Shown here in pieces: positions 15,432 to 22,129 of a stretch of 26,619 nucleotides of DNA. The notes under the pieces were generated by a model. The model was given only the letters and a program-made list of their open reading frames with translations, was not told the DNA's origin and did no database searches. The translations under genes were made by a program, and so were the position numbers. This DNA comes from Ruminococcaceae bacterium UBA7067. GTDB lineage: Bacteria > Bacillota > Clostridia > Oscillospirales > Acutalibacteraceae. Where the stretch lies: the NCBI GenBank assembly GCA_002493755.1, contig DKZT01000003.1, positions 814-27,432 on the forward strand, in the 5' to 3' direction. Positions within the stretch are counted from its first letter, which is position 1. Every line of letters starts with the position of its first letter.

Positions 15432-17207
15432 ATGGCTGATATAAAGACCAGAGATGCGGTCAAAGGTACGATAAAGACCATAGATAAAGCCGCCATAGCC
15501 AGTGAGCGTATGAAGTCTGCCTATGTGGGGATAAAGGAAAAAGCGGAACAGGGATATTACGCTGATGAAAACTCTGCCACAGAATATGCTGCGGACAGGA
15601 TTTCTTATGCGGCAGACCGTGTAAAGGACGAAAGTATCCACCAGTTCAATAAGCAGGGGCAAAAGGCAGTCAAGACAACGCAGGAGAATATCGGTAAGGC
15701 AAAAGATAAAATAACCGATTTCAAGCAAAGTCGGGCTGTCAAAGCCGCAGAGCAGAAAGCAGCACAGAATATGTCAGAACAACACGGTTTGCAGATCCGT
15801 CACGGGGCTGCAAGCCGTTCCTCTGCCCCCGATGTTTCCCAGACAGCAAAATCGCAGTTGATAAAGACCCGACAGCAGGGGCAAAAAATGATTAAGACCA
15901 CAGCCCGAAATGCAGAAAAAGCGGTGAAAACAACTGCTAAGGGAACAGTCAAGACTACCGAAAAGGGAATTAAAACCGCACAGGCAACTTCTAAGGCGGC
16001 GATTAAAACGACGGACACCTCGGTAAAAACGGCACAGGCAGCGGCAAAGGCTTCTGCGAAAACTGCCCAAAAGGCAGCACAGGCGGCAAAAGCCACCGCA
16101 AAGGCAACCGCTGAAGCAACAAAAGCTACGGTCAGAGCCACCATAGCTGCGGTCAAGGCGATTATTGCAGGAACAAAAGCTCTGATTTCCGCTTTAATTG
16201 CAGGTAGTTGGATTGCAGTTGTGATTATTCTCATTGTTGTCCTGCTCGGCTGTGCTGTTTCCCTGTTTGGTGGCGGAAGCGGGAGCAACGCCTATACCCC
16301 TGTCAGTGCAGAGGTGGAAGCCTATGAGCCTTTGATACAGAAATATGCCAAACAGTACGGTATTCCCGAATATGTGGAGCTTATCAAGGCGGTAATGATG
16401 CAGGAAAGTGGCGGGCGTGGACTTGACCCGATGCAGGCGGCGGAGGGCAGCTTTAACACAAGGTATCCCCACGAGCCGAACGGGATACAAGACCCAGAAT
16501 ATTCGATTGAGTGCGGTGTACAGGAATTAAAGGCTGCCCTTATCTCTGCCGAGGTAGAAAACCCGATTGATATGGAGCATATCAAACTTGCCTTGCAGGG
16601 TTACAATTTCGGCAACGGCTATATCTCGTGGGCTAAGACCAACTATGGCGGCTATTCCTATGCCAATGCGGTAGAGTTCTCCACCATGCAGGCGGCACGG
16701 TTAGGTTGGGACAGCTATGGCGACACGCAATATCCCGCCCATGTGCTGCGGTATTATCCATACGGGAGAGCGTTCACAAGCGGCGGTAACCAGGCGATTG
16801 TGGAGGTCGCTTTGACACAGCTCGGAAATGAGGGCGGTCAGCCTTATTGGAGTTGGTATGGCTTTGATGGGCGTGTGGAATGGTGTGCCTGCTTCGTATC
16901 GTGGTGTGCCGACCAGTGTAGTTATATCGAAAGCGGGATTATCCCAAAATTCGCAGGCTGCGTGGACGGTGCAAATTGGTTTAAGGGTAACGGACAATGG
17001 AAAGACCAAAGCTATGAGCCATCGGCAGGCGATATTATCTTTTTTGATTGGGAAGGCGACGAAGAAACCGACCATGTAGGCATTGTGGAGAAATGCGAAA
17101 ACGGTGTCGTTTACACCGTGGAAGGTAACTCTGGCGACGCTTGCAGGCAAAAGCAATATACGGTTGGAAGCAGCTCCATCTATGGCTACGGCGTTCCTGA
17201 CTATTAA
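15432..17207 (+). CDS. Membrane-anchored lysozyme-like/CHAP bifunctional wall hydrolase
   Basis: A 591-residue protein of conjugative elements that opens peptidoglycan for the transfer channel. A long Ala/Lys/Thr-rich, probably helical N-terminal region (about 70-250, with repeated KTAQAA and KTT units) precedes one membrane helix (about 258-280). The lysozyme-like domain (about 295-440) has QESGGRG with candidate catalytic Glu325. The C-terminal CHAP domain (about 452-591) has EWCACFVSWC with Cys485 and DHVGIV with His548. AAGGAGG precedes the ATG. The composition of the N-terminal region creates long false frames on the opposite strand. With virB4 largely deleted, it has no channel partner here. 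Confidence 0.88.
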   Translation: MADIKTRDAVKGTIKTIDKAAIASERMKSAYVGIKEKAEQGYYADENSATEYAADRISYAADRVKDESIHQFNKQGQKAVKTTQENIGKAKDKITDFKQSRAVKAAEQKAAQNMSEQHGLQIRHGAASRSSAPDVSQTAKSQLIKTRQQGQKMIKTTARNAEKAVKTTAKGTVKTTEKGIKTAQATSKAAIKTTDTSVKTAQAAAKASAKTAQKAAQAAKATAKATAEATKATVRATIAAVKAIIAGTKALISALIAGSWIAVVIILIVVLLGCAVSLFGGGSGSNAYTPVSAEVEAYEPLIQKYAKQYGIPEYVELIKAVMMQESGGRGLDPMQAAEGSFNTRYPHEPNGIQDPEYSIECGVQELKAALISAEVENPIDMEHIKLALQGYNFGNGYISWAKTNYGGYSYANAVEFSTMQAARLGWDSYGDTQYPAHVLRYYPYGRAFTSGGNQAIVEVALTQLGNEGGQPYWSWYGFDGRVEWCACFVSWCADQCSYIESGIIPKFAGCVDGANWFKGNGQWKDQSYEPSAGDIIFFDWEGDEETDHVGIVEKCENGVVYTVEGNSGDACRQKQYTVGSSSIYGYGVPDY

Positions 17208-17220
17208 GAATGGGCAAAAG

Positions 17221-17245
17221 AAAAACCAGAGGTTTATTCCTCTGG
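17221..17245 (-). terminator. Intrinsic terminator of the XRE gene
   Basis: On the minus strand CCAGAGG-AATAAA-CCTCTGG is followed by TTTTTCTTTT. The stem includes the last codons and the stop of the XRE gene. It lies between convergent genes and may also slow plus-strand transcripts. Confidence 0.75.
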
Positions 17246-17593
17246 CTCCTTTGCCTTACATAGTCCGATAACAGTTGCTTCGATAACGGACAGCTCTTTA
17301 TCGTTTAGTATGTCGAGTTCTGCGTCTAAGCGTCTGCGGACGGAACTTTTCTTGACCTCATTATCTGGGAATATGTATTCATCAACCGATACACCGAACA
17401 TTGTCACAAGCTGAATGAACAGCTCCAGACTTGGCTTTTGTCCCTCATTTTCAATCGCTTGAAGATGCCTTGGGTCATAGTCAATGATACGAGAAAGCTC
17501 ATCTCTGGTTATACCTTTTGCAGTTCTTGCTTTCTTGATTGCCTGTCCTATCGGTGTAAAATCGAAGTCGAAATCATTGTTTCTTTTATCCAT
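17234..17593 (-). CDS. XRE-family helix-turn-helix repressor (Tn916 Orf9-like)
   Basis: A 119-residue DNA-binding protein. The N-terminal Cro/cI-type helix-turn-helix (about 13-68) contains IGQAIKKARTAKGITRDELS and YDPRHLQAIENEGQKPSLE. The rest is a charged helical tail (KKSSVRRRLDAELDILNDKE). AGGTGG lies upstream of the ATG. It is the only minus-strand gene of the element, as Orf9 is in Tn916, where this protein is thought to repress transfer-regulatory genes. The 170 bp between it and the GntR operon contains dyads and near-direct repeats that it could bind. Confidence 0.85.
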   Translation of the reverse strand: MDKRNNDFDFDFTPIGQAIKKARTAKGITRDELSRIIDYDPRHLQAIENEGQKPSLELFIQLVTMFGVSVDEYIFPDNEVKKSSVRRRLDAELDILNDKELSVIEATVIGLCKAKEPEE

Positions 17594-17640
17594 AAGCTCA
17601 CCACCTTGTACTCTGAAAATCTCACCTATATATTTTACAG

Positions 17641-17715
17641 AGATAAGGTTTCTGATTAAACGCTGTTAAACCTCTTATAATAAGAGATTAAATACCTCAT
17701 AAAAAGGGATTTAAA
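17641..17715 (-). promoter_or_regulatory. XRE promoter and candidate operator repeats
   Basis: On the minus strand, -35-like TTAACA (17664-17669), 17-bp spacer and -10-like TTATCT (17641-17646). Just upstream are two related units, 17670-17692 and 17694-17715, both reading ACCTC(T)-AT-rich-GGGATT/GAGATT-TAAA. The first contains the near-palindrome CTCTTATAATAAGAG. They are placed as autoregulatory sites. Confidence 0.45.
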
Positions 17716-17773
17716 CTCATCTGGATTAGAGTTGCTATATATAAGAAATATTTTTAGCTTTTTATGAAGTCTA

Positions 17774-17833
17774 TTGACAATCTTGCAAATCCGTTATATA
17801 CTGTACTTGAAAAAACAGTACAGTATATAACGG
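17774..17833 (+). promoter_or_regulatory. GntR-ABC operon promoter with 17-bp perfect inverted-repeat operator
   Basis: -35 TTGACA (17774-17779), 17-bp spacer, -10 TATACT (17797-17802). A perfect 17-bp inverted repeat, CCGTTATATACTGTACT (17791-17807) and its complement (17817-17833), separated by 9 nt, covers the -10 and the probable transcription start. The position predicts repression by the GntR protein encoded immediately downstream. The second arm runs up to the ribosome site GGAGGGGGG. Confidence 0.85.
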
Positions 17834-17847
17834 AGGGGGGCGATTTT

Positions 17848-18225
17848 TTGGAAATTGTAATTAGCAATCATGGAAAAAAACCTTTGTATGAGCAGATTGC
17901 TTCACAAATAAAAGCAGCGATTATGAGTGGAGAGTTAGGTGCCGGTGATGTAATTCCCTCAATGCGTTCGTTAGCAAAATCTCTTCATATTAGTGTTCTT
18001 ACTGTTCAAAAGGCATACGAAACATTACAAGATGAAGGGTTTATTGAAACAACGGCAGGAAAAGGCTGCTATGTATCAGTACAAAATCAAGATTTTTATT
18101 TGGAGGAGCAGCAGAAAAAAATTGAGGAGCACTTCATAGAAGCCATAGATATTGCTCGGACGAGCGGAATAAGCTTTGAGAAATTAACAGGATTACTTAC
18201 ACTTTTATATGAGGAGGATAATTAA
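17848..18225 (+). CDS. GntR-family regulator of the YtrA type
   Basis: A 125-residue repressor. The N-terminal winged helix (about 8-75) has PLYEQIASQIKAAIMSGELG, the DNA-recognition stretch IPSMRSLAKSLHISVLTVQK and ETTAGKGCYVS. A short helical dimerisation tail follows, as in YtrA-type regulators that sit beside ABC transporters and sense ligands without a large effector domain. I choose the TTG at 17848 after GGAGGGGGG. The in-frame ATG at 17764 lies upstream of the promoter -35 and is not credible. Its stop is followed at once by the ATG of the ATPase gene. Confidence 0.85.
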   Translation: MEIVISNHGKKPLYEQIASQIKAAIMSGELGAGDVIPSMRSLAKSLHISVLTVQKAYETLQDEGFIETTAGKGCYVSVQNQDFYLEEQQKKIEEHFIEAIDIARTSGISFEKLTGLLTLLYEEDN

Positions 18226-19089
18226 ATGGCAGAAACAATATTAGAAGTTAAAAATCTTGTGAAAGATTATGGAGATTTTGTCCTGGATAAAATAAGTTTT
18301 GAAATTCCTCGTGGCGTTGTTATGGGGCTGATTGGAGAAAATGGAGCTGGAAAATCCACAACAATAAATTGCATTTTAAATGAAGTCCAAAAAAGTAGCG
18401 GACAAATTCTATTATTTGGAAAAGACCACATACAGAATGAGATTGAAATTAAAGATAAAATTGGAGTTGTCTTTGACGAGAATTTTTTTCCTGACATTTT
18501 TACACCGTCTGAAATAGGTAGTTATATGTCAGGTATTTACCGAAATTGGGAATCTTTTACCTTCCGTGAATATCTAAAGAAATTTGAATTACCAGAAACC
18601 AAGGCAATTAAAGATTTCTCTAAAGGTATGAAAGTAAAGTTGGCTTTTGCGGTTGCTCTTTCTCATAAGGCAGAATTGCTTATTTTGGACGAAGCTACAA
18701 GTGGTCTTGACCCTATTATCAGAGATGATATTTTAGATTTACTTCTTGACTTTGTGCAGGACGAAACGCACGCAGTACTTGTATCTTCACATATAACAAG
18801 CGATTTGGAAAAAATAGCAGATTACATTACTTTTATCCATAAAGGTAGGCTGGTTTTTAGTCATCCGAAAGATGATTTAGTTGACAATTATGGAATTATC
18901 AGTTGTGGGGCTGTCATATTTGATAGTTTAGATAAATCGGATATTATTGCATATCGCAAAGAAGATTATCAATTTAAGGTGTTGGTAAAGAACCGTCATA
19001 AAGCAGAGAAAAATTATCCAAAAGCTATTGTTGAACCTGCTGCTATTGAAGATATTATGTTGTTCTATGTAAAGGGGGAATTGCAATGA
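18226..19089 (+). CDS. ABC transporter ATP-binding protein
   Basis: A 287-residue ATPase of an ABC-2 type exporter. Walker A is GENGAGKST (37-45), the signature is the variant FSKGM (131-135), Walker B is LLILDEA (151-157), and the H-loop His is in LVSSHI. The Q-loop region reads VVFDENFF, without a clear Gln, as in several GntR-linked exporters. The C-terminal 80 residues form a variable domain. It pairs with the permease it overlaps by 4 nt. Such pairs handle peptides, antibiotics or envelope stress; nothing here identifies the substrate. The gene is AT-rich against the chromosomal flanks, consistent with separate acquisition as cargo. Confidence 0.9.
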   Translation: MAETILEVKNLVKDYGDFVLDKISFEIPRGVVMGLIGENGAGKSTTINCILNEVQKSSGQILLFGKDHIQNEIEIKDKIGVVFDENFFPDIFTPSEIGSYMSGIYRNWESFTFREYLKKFELPETKAIKDFSKGMKVKLAFAVALSHKAELLILDEATSGLDPIIRDDILDLLLDFVQDETHAVLVSSHITSDLEKIADYITFIHKGRLVFSHPKDDLVDNYGIISCGAVIFDSLDKSDIIAYRKEDYQFKVLVKNRHKAEKNYPKAIVEPAAIEDIMLFYVKGELQ

Positions 19090-19730
19090 AAGGTTTACTT
19101 ATGAAGGATTTTCTGACTATTAAGAAAAAATATGGCTTACCGAGAATTATCTTGGACATTGCTATTATCATTGCTCTTATGATTGTTCTGAGAGGAACAG
19201 GTGCGATTTATATCAGTTTCTTACTGATTCCTATTGAAGTTATGTCAATTATAATGTCTTTGGCGACTTGTGATGTACAATGGAAGTGGGGAAAATATGC
19301 GATTTCCTTACCTGTTACAAAAGCACAGATTGTAGAAAGCCGTTATGTGTTTTCATTAATTGTGTCTGGTATTGGTTTGCTTGTTGCTATGGTTGTCAAC
19401 ACAATTACTTATTTTTGCTTCGCGCAATATTCGTTTGGTTTTTATTTGTTTGTTGCGGCTGCCTCATTTTCGGTAACATTGTTGTTTTTGTCTGTTGTTC
19501 TGCCATCTAATTATTCATTTGGGGAGAATGCAGGATTTGCTGTTATGATTGTTCTGGTTATTTTACTTGTTGCTCTTGGTATTTGGTCAAAGATGACGAA
19601 TAACGCAATCATGCAGTTTGTAGTTGATAATTTTGATATTTGCGTAGGGATTTTCTTTGTAGCCGTTGTGGTTATAGGGATTATGTCCTGTATTTTATCG
19701 GTTCGTTTGTTCAGAAAAAAATATATTTAA
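19086..19730 (+). CDS. ABC-2 type transporter permease
   Basis: A 214-residue hydrophobic protein with about six membrane segments and a basic, cytosolic start (MKGLLMKDFLTIKKKYG) typical of ABC-2 permeases. The loop WKWGKYAISLPVTKAQIVESR, after the second segment, is a common pattern in this group. The ATG overlaps the stop of the ATPase gene (ATGA), so the two are translated together. One short permease implies a homodimeric membrane part. No peptide substrate gene or immunity gene lies beside it. Confidence 0.87.
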   Translation: MKGLLMKDFLTIKKKYGLPRIILDIAIIIALMIVLRGTGAIYISFLLIPIEVMSIIMSLATCDVQWKWGKYAISLPVTKAQIVESRYVFSLIVSGIGLLVAMVVNTITYFCFAQYSFGFYLFVAAASFSVTLLFLSVVLPSNYSFGENAGFAVMIVLVILLVALGIWSKMTNNAIMQFVVDNFDICVGIFFVAVVVIGIMSCILSVRLFRKKYI

Positions 19731-19746
19731 GAAAGAGGTGTCGAAT

Positions 19747-19941
19747 ATGAGAGAGTGTTTTAGGTGTGGCAAAGAAATGAATATAAATTTTGACATAAAG
19801 GTAGATGCACAAGGATATGGTATTAAAATTACCGAAAAAGGGGTGTTTGGCAAAACTATTCAAAAACCTAAAGTTGCTATATGTCCGTATTGTGGAGAAA
19901 TATCGTTATATATTGAAGATATATCAAAAGTGAAGGCATAA
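19747..19941 (+). CDS. Small zinc-ribbon protein
   Basis: A 64-residue protein with two CxxC knuckles, CFRCG near the N-terminus and CPYCG near the C-terminus, suited to bind one zinc ion. The part between them is a beta-rich segment (IKVDAQGYGIKITEKG). Function unknown; zinc ribbons of this size often bind nucleic acid or partners. The ATG at 19747 is placed 8 nt after AGAGG; a GTG nine bases earlier overlaps that site. It continues the ABC operon, 16 bp after the permease. Confidence 0.7.
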   Translation: MRECFRCGKEMNINFDIKVDAQGYGIKITEKGVFGKTIQKPKVAICPYCGEISLYIEDISKVKA

Positions 19942-19945
19942 TAAT

Positions 19946-20134
19946 ATGGAGAAAATTGAATGGATACGCTGTCCTGTTTGCGGAAATAAAACTCGTGATA
20001 AATTACGTGAGGATACGATTTTGAAAAACTATCCTCTATACTGTCCGAAGTGTAAGCAGGAAAGTTTGATTGAAGCAGAGAATTTACAAATAATAGTCAT
20101 CAAAGAGCCAGACGCTAAGACGCAGAGCCGATGA
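19946..20134 (+). CDS. Cysteine-rich KTR-domain protein
   Basis: A 62-residue protein with CPVCGNKTRDKLRED and YCPKCKQES: two CxxC pairs and the NKTR motif that names the family. These small zinc-ribbon proteins are common in Tn916-family elements next to resistance cargo; their role is unknown. It starts 4 bp after the stop of the previous gene without a clear ribosome site, suggesting coupling. The stop codon lies in the first arm of the operon terminator. Confidence 0.8.
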   Translation: MEKIEWIRCPVCGNKTRDKLREDTILKNYPLYCPKCKQESLIEAENLQIIVIKEPDAKTQSR

Positions 20135-20171
20135 ATTTGTGGGGAACTCACAGATCATCGGCTCTTTTTTT
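20124..20171 (+). terminator. Intrinsic terminator of the ABC cargo operon
   Basis: AGAGCCGATGA (20124-20134) pairs perfectly with TCATCGGCTCT (20155-20165), with an inner TGTG/CACA pairing. Seven T residues follow (20165-20171). The stem begins within the last codons of the KTR gene. Confidence 0.9.
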
Positions 20172-20227
20172 ACAGCAGTGTATGGCAGAAAGCTATATGC
20201 TGTTTTTCGTTTTTAAATAAACGAGAA

Positions 20228-20265
20228 AGCCCACCAAATTAAAAAAAACGGTGCTTTGGTGGGCT
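20228..20265. other. Strong 11-bp hairpin in the untranslated region
   Basis: AGCCCACCAAA (20228-20238) pairs perfectly with TTTGGTGGGCT (20255-20265) around an A-rich loop. No T run follows on the plus strand, so it is not a plain terminator. It lies at the head of the long leader before the sigma-factor gene. Confidence 0.6.
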
Positions 20266-20296
20266 GAATTGACACGCCCAGATAAGAATTTAACTG

Positions 20297-20332
20297 CCCT
20301 CTAAACCCGTTTTAAGGTTTGGAGGGATTTTT
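20297..20332 (+). promoter_or_regulatory. Terminator-like hairpin hiding the leader-peptide ribosome site
   Basis: CCCTCTAAACC (20297-20307) pairs with GGTTTGGAGGG (20316-20326), one G-U pair, followed by ATTTTT. The second arm contains the GGAGGG ribosome site of the leader peptide starting at 20333. It could act as an early terminator or a translation switch. Confidence 0.55.
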
Positions 20333-20407
20333 ATGTGTTGGTCAAGCACGACCACCACGCTGCTTATCAGAAGCAGCAGCTATTTACATAGTGTCACGCA
20401 GAAGTAA
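20333..20407 (+). CDS. 24-residue Ser/Thr-rich leader peptide
   Basis: ATG at 20333 stands 6 nt after GGAGGG and encodes 24 residues, including STTTT and RSSS runs, then TAA. Downstream come a hairpin (TTCTACTT/AAGTAGAA, 20449-20467), an intrinsic terminator (20506-20538) and the sigma-factor gene. Short leader frame plus terminator is the layout of ribosome-mediated attenuation, described for tet(M) of Tn916. The runs of Ser and Thr codons would make such a leader sensitive to charged tRNA or ribosome speed. Function is inferred from layout; the frame is too short for homology. Confidence 0.5.
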   Translation: MCWSSTTTTLLIRSSSYLHSVTQK

Positions 20408-20505
20408 GGATAACTTATTAAAAAAAGTCTTGCTTGCTCGTGGCACTTTTCTACTTTCCAAGTAGAAGTCACATATCCATATCATAGAGATAATTATGCG
20501 TATTG

Positions 20506-20538
20506 CCGTAGAGGTTTTAGTACCTTTGCGGCTTTTTG
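20506..20538 (+). terminator. Intrinsic terminator in the leader of the sigma-factor gene
   Basis: GCCGTAGAGGT (20506-20516) pairs with ACCTTTGCGGC (20523-20533) using two G-U pairs, followed by TTTTTGTTT. It lies between the leader peptide and the sigma gene, so read-through would control that gene. Confidence 0.75.
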
Positions 20539-20603
20539 TTTATTGCTTTTGATCGGAACGCAGGAGAAGCCTGCTTTTGGCGTTGGCTGTCGAAGCCCAC
20601 CTC

Positions 20604-20637
20604 AATCTGAATTTACTTAAAAAATTCAGATTGGAGG
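20604..20637 (+). promoter_or_regulatory. Hairpin next to the sigma-gene ribosome site
   Basis: AATCTGAATTT (20604-20614) pairs with AAATTCAGATT (20622-20632). With CCTC before the first arm and GGAGG after the second, the stem can extend, with one bulge, to mask the ribosome site of the gene at 20646. Confidence 0.55.
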
Positions 20638-20645
20638 TACACATT

Positions 20646-21074
20646 ATGGCTTACAACAAAGCCAGAGAAGAAAAGAAATGGCGGCTCTGGAAAGAAGCCG
20701 AGGAAAAGCAGTTACGGAGCTTGGGGGTTAGCGAAGACACTATAGAACAGCTCCGTGTTCATGATTGGGCGATTTTTAATTCTGACAGACGGTACTATCA
20801 GCGTATGCAGGAAGCAGGTACATACCTTGAAGAAGTCGCAGAGGATACAACACCACCCGAAATAAAAACGGTTGAGGACTTTTTGGATAACATCGAAAAT
20901 CAGCAGCTCTACCAAGTTTTGATTAAAGTGGACAGGCTTACTTTGCAGGCAGTTCTGTTGCAGTTACAGGGATTTTCTATCGCTGAAATTGCTCTGATGC
21001 TCGATATGAAAGAGTACACCGTTTATAAGCGGTTGAGCAGGCTCAAAGAAAAAATAAAAAAACTTTTAGGATAG
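20646..21074 (+). CDS. Sigma-70 region-4-like regulator (Tn916 Orf7-like)
   Basis: A 142-residue protein. The N-terminal half is charged (KAREEKKWRLWKEAEEKQL) and contains DRRYYQRMQEAGTYLEEVA. The C-terminal part is a sigma region 4-type helix-turn-helix: LQAVLLQLQGFSIAEIALML followed by KEYTVYKRLSRLKEKIKKLL. Orf7 of Tn916 has this arrangement and is thought to activate the excision and transfer genes. The ATG at 20646 follows GGAGGT. A longer in-frame ATG at 20577 would start inside the leader and is rejected. Expression is likely controlled by the leader peptide, terminator and masking hairpin upstream. Confidence 0.85.
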   Translation: MAYNKAREEKKWRLWKEAEEKQLRSLGVSEDTIEQLRVHDWAIFNSDRRYYQRMQEAGTYLEEVAEDTTPPEIKTVEDFLDNIENQQLYQVLIKVDRLTLQAVLLQLQGFSIAEIALMLDMKEYTVYKRLSRLKEKIKKLLG

Positions 21075-21103
21075 TGTCCAAAAAAGCACTTTCCCACGGG
21101 CTA

Positions 21104-21138
21104 CAGGGTGAGAGGACAAAAACCTCTTACCCTGTTTT
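21104..21138 (+). terminator. Intrinsic terminator after the sigma-factor gene
   Basis: CAGGGTGAGAGG (21104-21115) pairs with CCTCTTACCCTG (21123-21134), with one G-U pair, and is followed by TTTT. Confidence 0.75.
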
Positions 21139-21661
21139 ACTTTGTGTGGCGAAAACGGGATAGCTCCTTGACAACCGAATACCCATTCGCCAAATACTTT
21201 CTCTTTGTGATTGCGATGAGCATAAGCGTGTGCAGCGGTACGCCACGACCTGCCGAGCGGCAGCGAGCGATTGAAAGGTGGTGAGCCTATCTCTTTACCG
21301 ACTCAAAATATCGGGCAGCTCCCGATTTCGCCATAACCCACAAAGAGGATAATGATACTCCCGTCCAGTCACAGTCCGAGCGTGAAAAAACCGTCGCAGG
21401 CAATGAGGGCGGCTCTGTCAGAACGACAGTTGGGGTGAAACTCCCGTGGCGTCAGTTCGCTGCTGACCGTTTGGCGACTTCCCATAGCATTTCGGGGTGT
21501 CGAGGACAAATTGAAATGCTTCTATCATATCAGCCAAACGAAAGGCGGTCATAAGAACAGAGATATTGTTAATATTCTTCCGACCTTAAATACTTCCTTT
21601 TGTTTGGCTGCCTACATAGGCAGAACTTATCTGCCTGAATCCAGATGGGAGGTCAAACACA
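21139..21661 (+). other. Structured region without an ordinary gene (possible long leader RNA)
   Basis: About 520 bp lie between the sigma-gene terminator and mazF, with no supported start codon and ribosome site. It is rich in pairings: CTCTTTGTG (21201-21209) with CACAAAGAG (21339-21347); ATCGGG/CCCGAT; CGTTTGGC (21468-21475) with GCCAAACG (21533-21540); and, competing with that, a 15-bp stem between 21531-21545 and 21597-21611. ATCTG/CAGAT pairs just before the mazF ribosome site. TTGACA at 21168-21173 could be a -35, but no good -10 follows. A frame without a start codon is open for 89 codons (21285-21554). I cannot match it to a known RNA class. Confidence 0.5.
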
Positions 21662-22018
21662 ATGGAAAGAATTATTAAGCGTGGCGACATTTACTACGCA
21701 GAGCTTAACCCCGTTATCGGCTCAGAACAAGGCGGCACAAGACCTGTACTTATCATTTCCAATGATATAGGAAACAAGCACAGTCCGACGGTAATCATTG
21801 CAGCAATTACGAGCCGAGTACACACAAAAGCAAAGTTGCCCACACATACCGCAGTAAGTAATTATGAAGGGCTTGACAAGGACTCTGTTATCCTGCTTGA
21901 ACAGATACGGACGATTGATAAGCAGAGGTTAAAACAGTATATGGGAATGATGCCCAATAACATAATGGCAAGAGTTGACAAGGCTCTTGCCATTAGTGTT
22001 GCACTTAAAAAAATATGA
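21662..22018 (+). CDS. MazF/PemK-family endoribonuclease toxin
   Basis: A 118-residue toxin-fold protein with the family N-terminus RGDIYYAELNPVIGSEQGGT, RPVLIISNDIGN, IIAAITSR and EQIRTIDKQRL. MazF proteins are sequence-specific mRNA interferases. GGGAGGTC precedes the ATG at 21662. The usual MazE-type antitoxin gene directly upstream is absent; only the structured region is there. Its place between regulatory genes and the recombinase suggests a role in keeping the element or an RNA-processing role. The antitoxin might be the 50-residue acidic protein downstream, a chromosomal MazE elsewhere, or none. Confidence 0.88.
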   Translation: MERIIKRGDIYYAELNPVIGSEQGGTRPVLIISNDIGNKHSPTVIIAAITSRVHTKAKLPTHTAVSNYEGLDKDSVILLEQIRTIDKQRLKQYMGMMPNNIMARVDKALAISVALKKI

Positions 22019-22069
22019 AAAAATGTGTAAAGCAGGTATGAGGGATAGATTTGCACATTGGTAAAATGG

Positions 22070-22106
22070 CGGCTGTATTTCTATAATTTAGAGGTACAGC
22101 CGTTTT
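22070..22106 (+). terminator. Intrinsic terminator after mazF
   Basis: CGGCTGTA (22070-22077) pairs with TACAGCCG (22095-22102), with an inner TCTA/TAGA pairing and TTTT after the stem. It lies between mazF and the small gene at 22130, implying separate transcripts or partial read-through. Confidence 0.7.
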
Positions 22107-22129
22107 AGCTTTAGCGGAGGTATTCGTTT

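Noticed and set aside
15774..16288. Two long minus-strand frames opposite the Ala/Lys/Thr-rich region of the wall hydrolase
   Set aside because: Low-complexity GCN and AAR codons on the plus strand keep antisense frames open; the predicted proteins have only repetitive composition.
17764..17847. Longer N-terminus for the GntR regulator from the ATG at 17764
   Set aside because: That ATG precedes the -35 of the operon promoter and has no ribosome site; the TTG at 17848 follows GGAGGGGGG.
21139..21661. Group II intron or oriT in the structured region
   Set aside because: No domain V-like hairpin, no intron-encoded protein and no nearby relaxase were seen, so neither can be supported.
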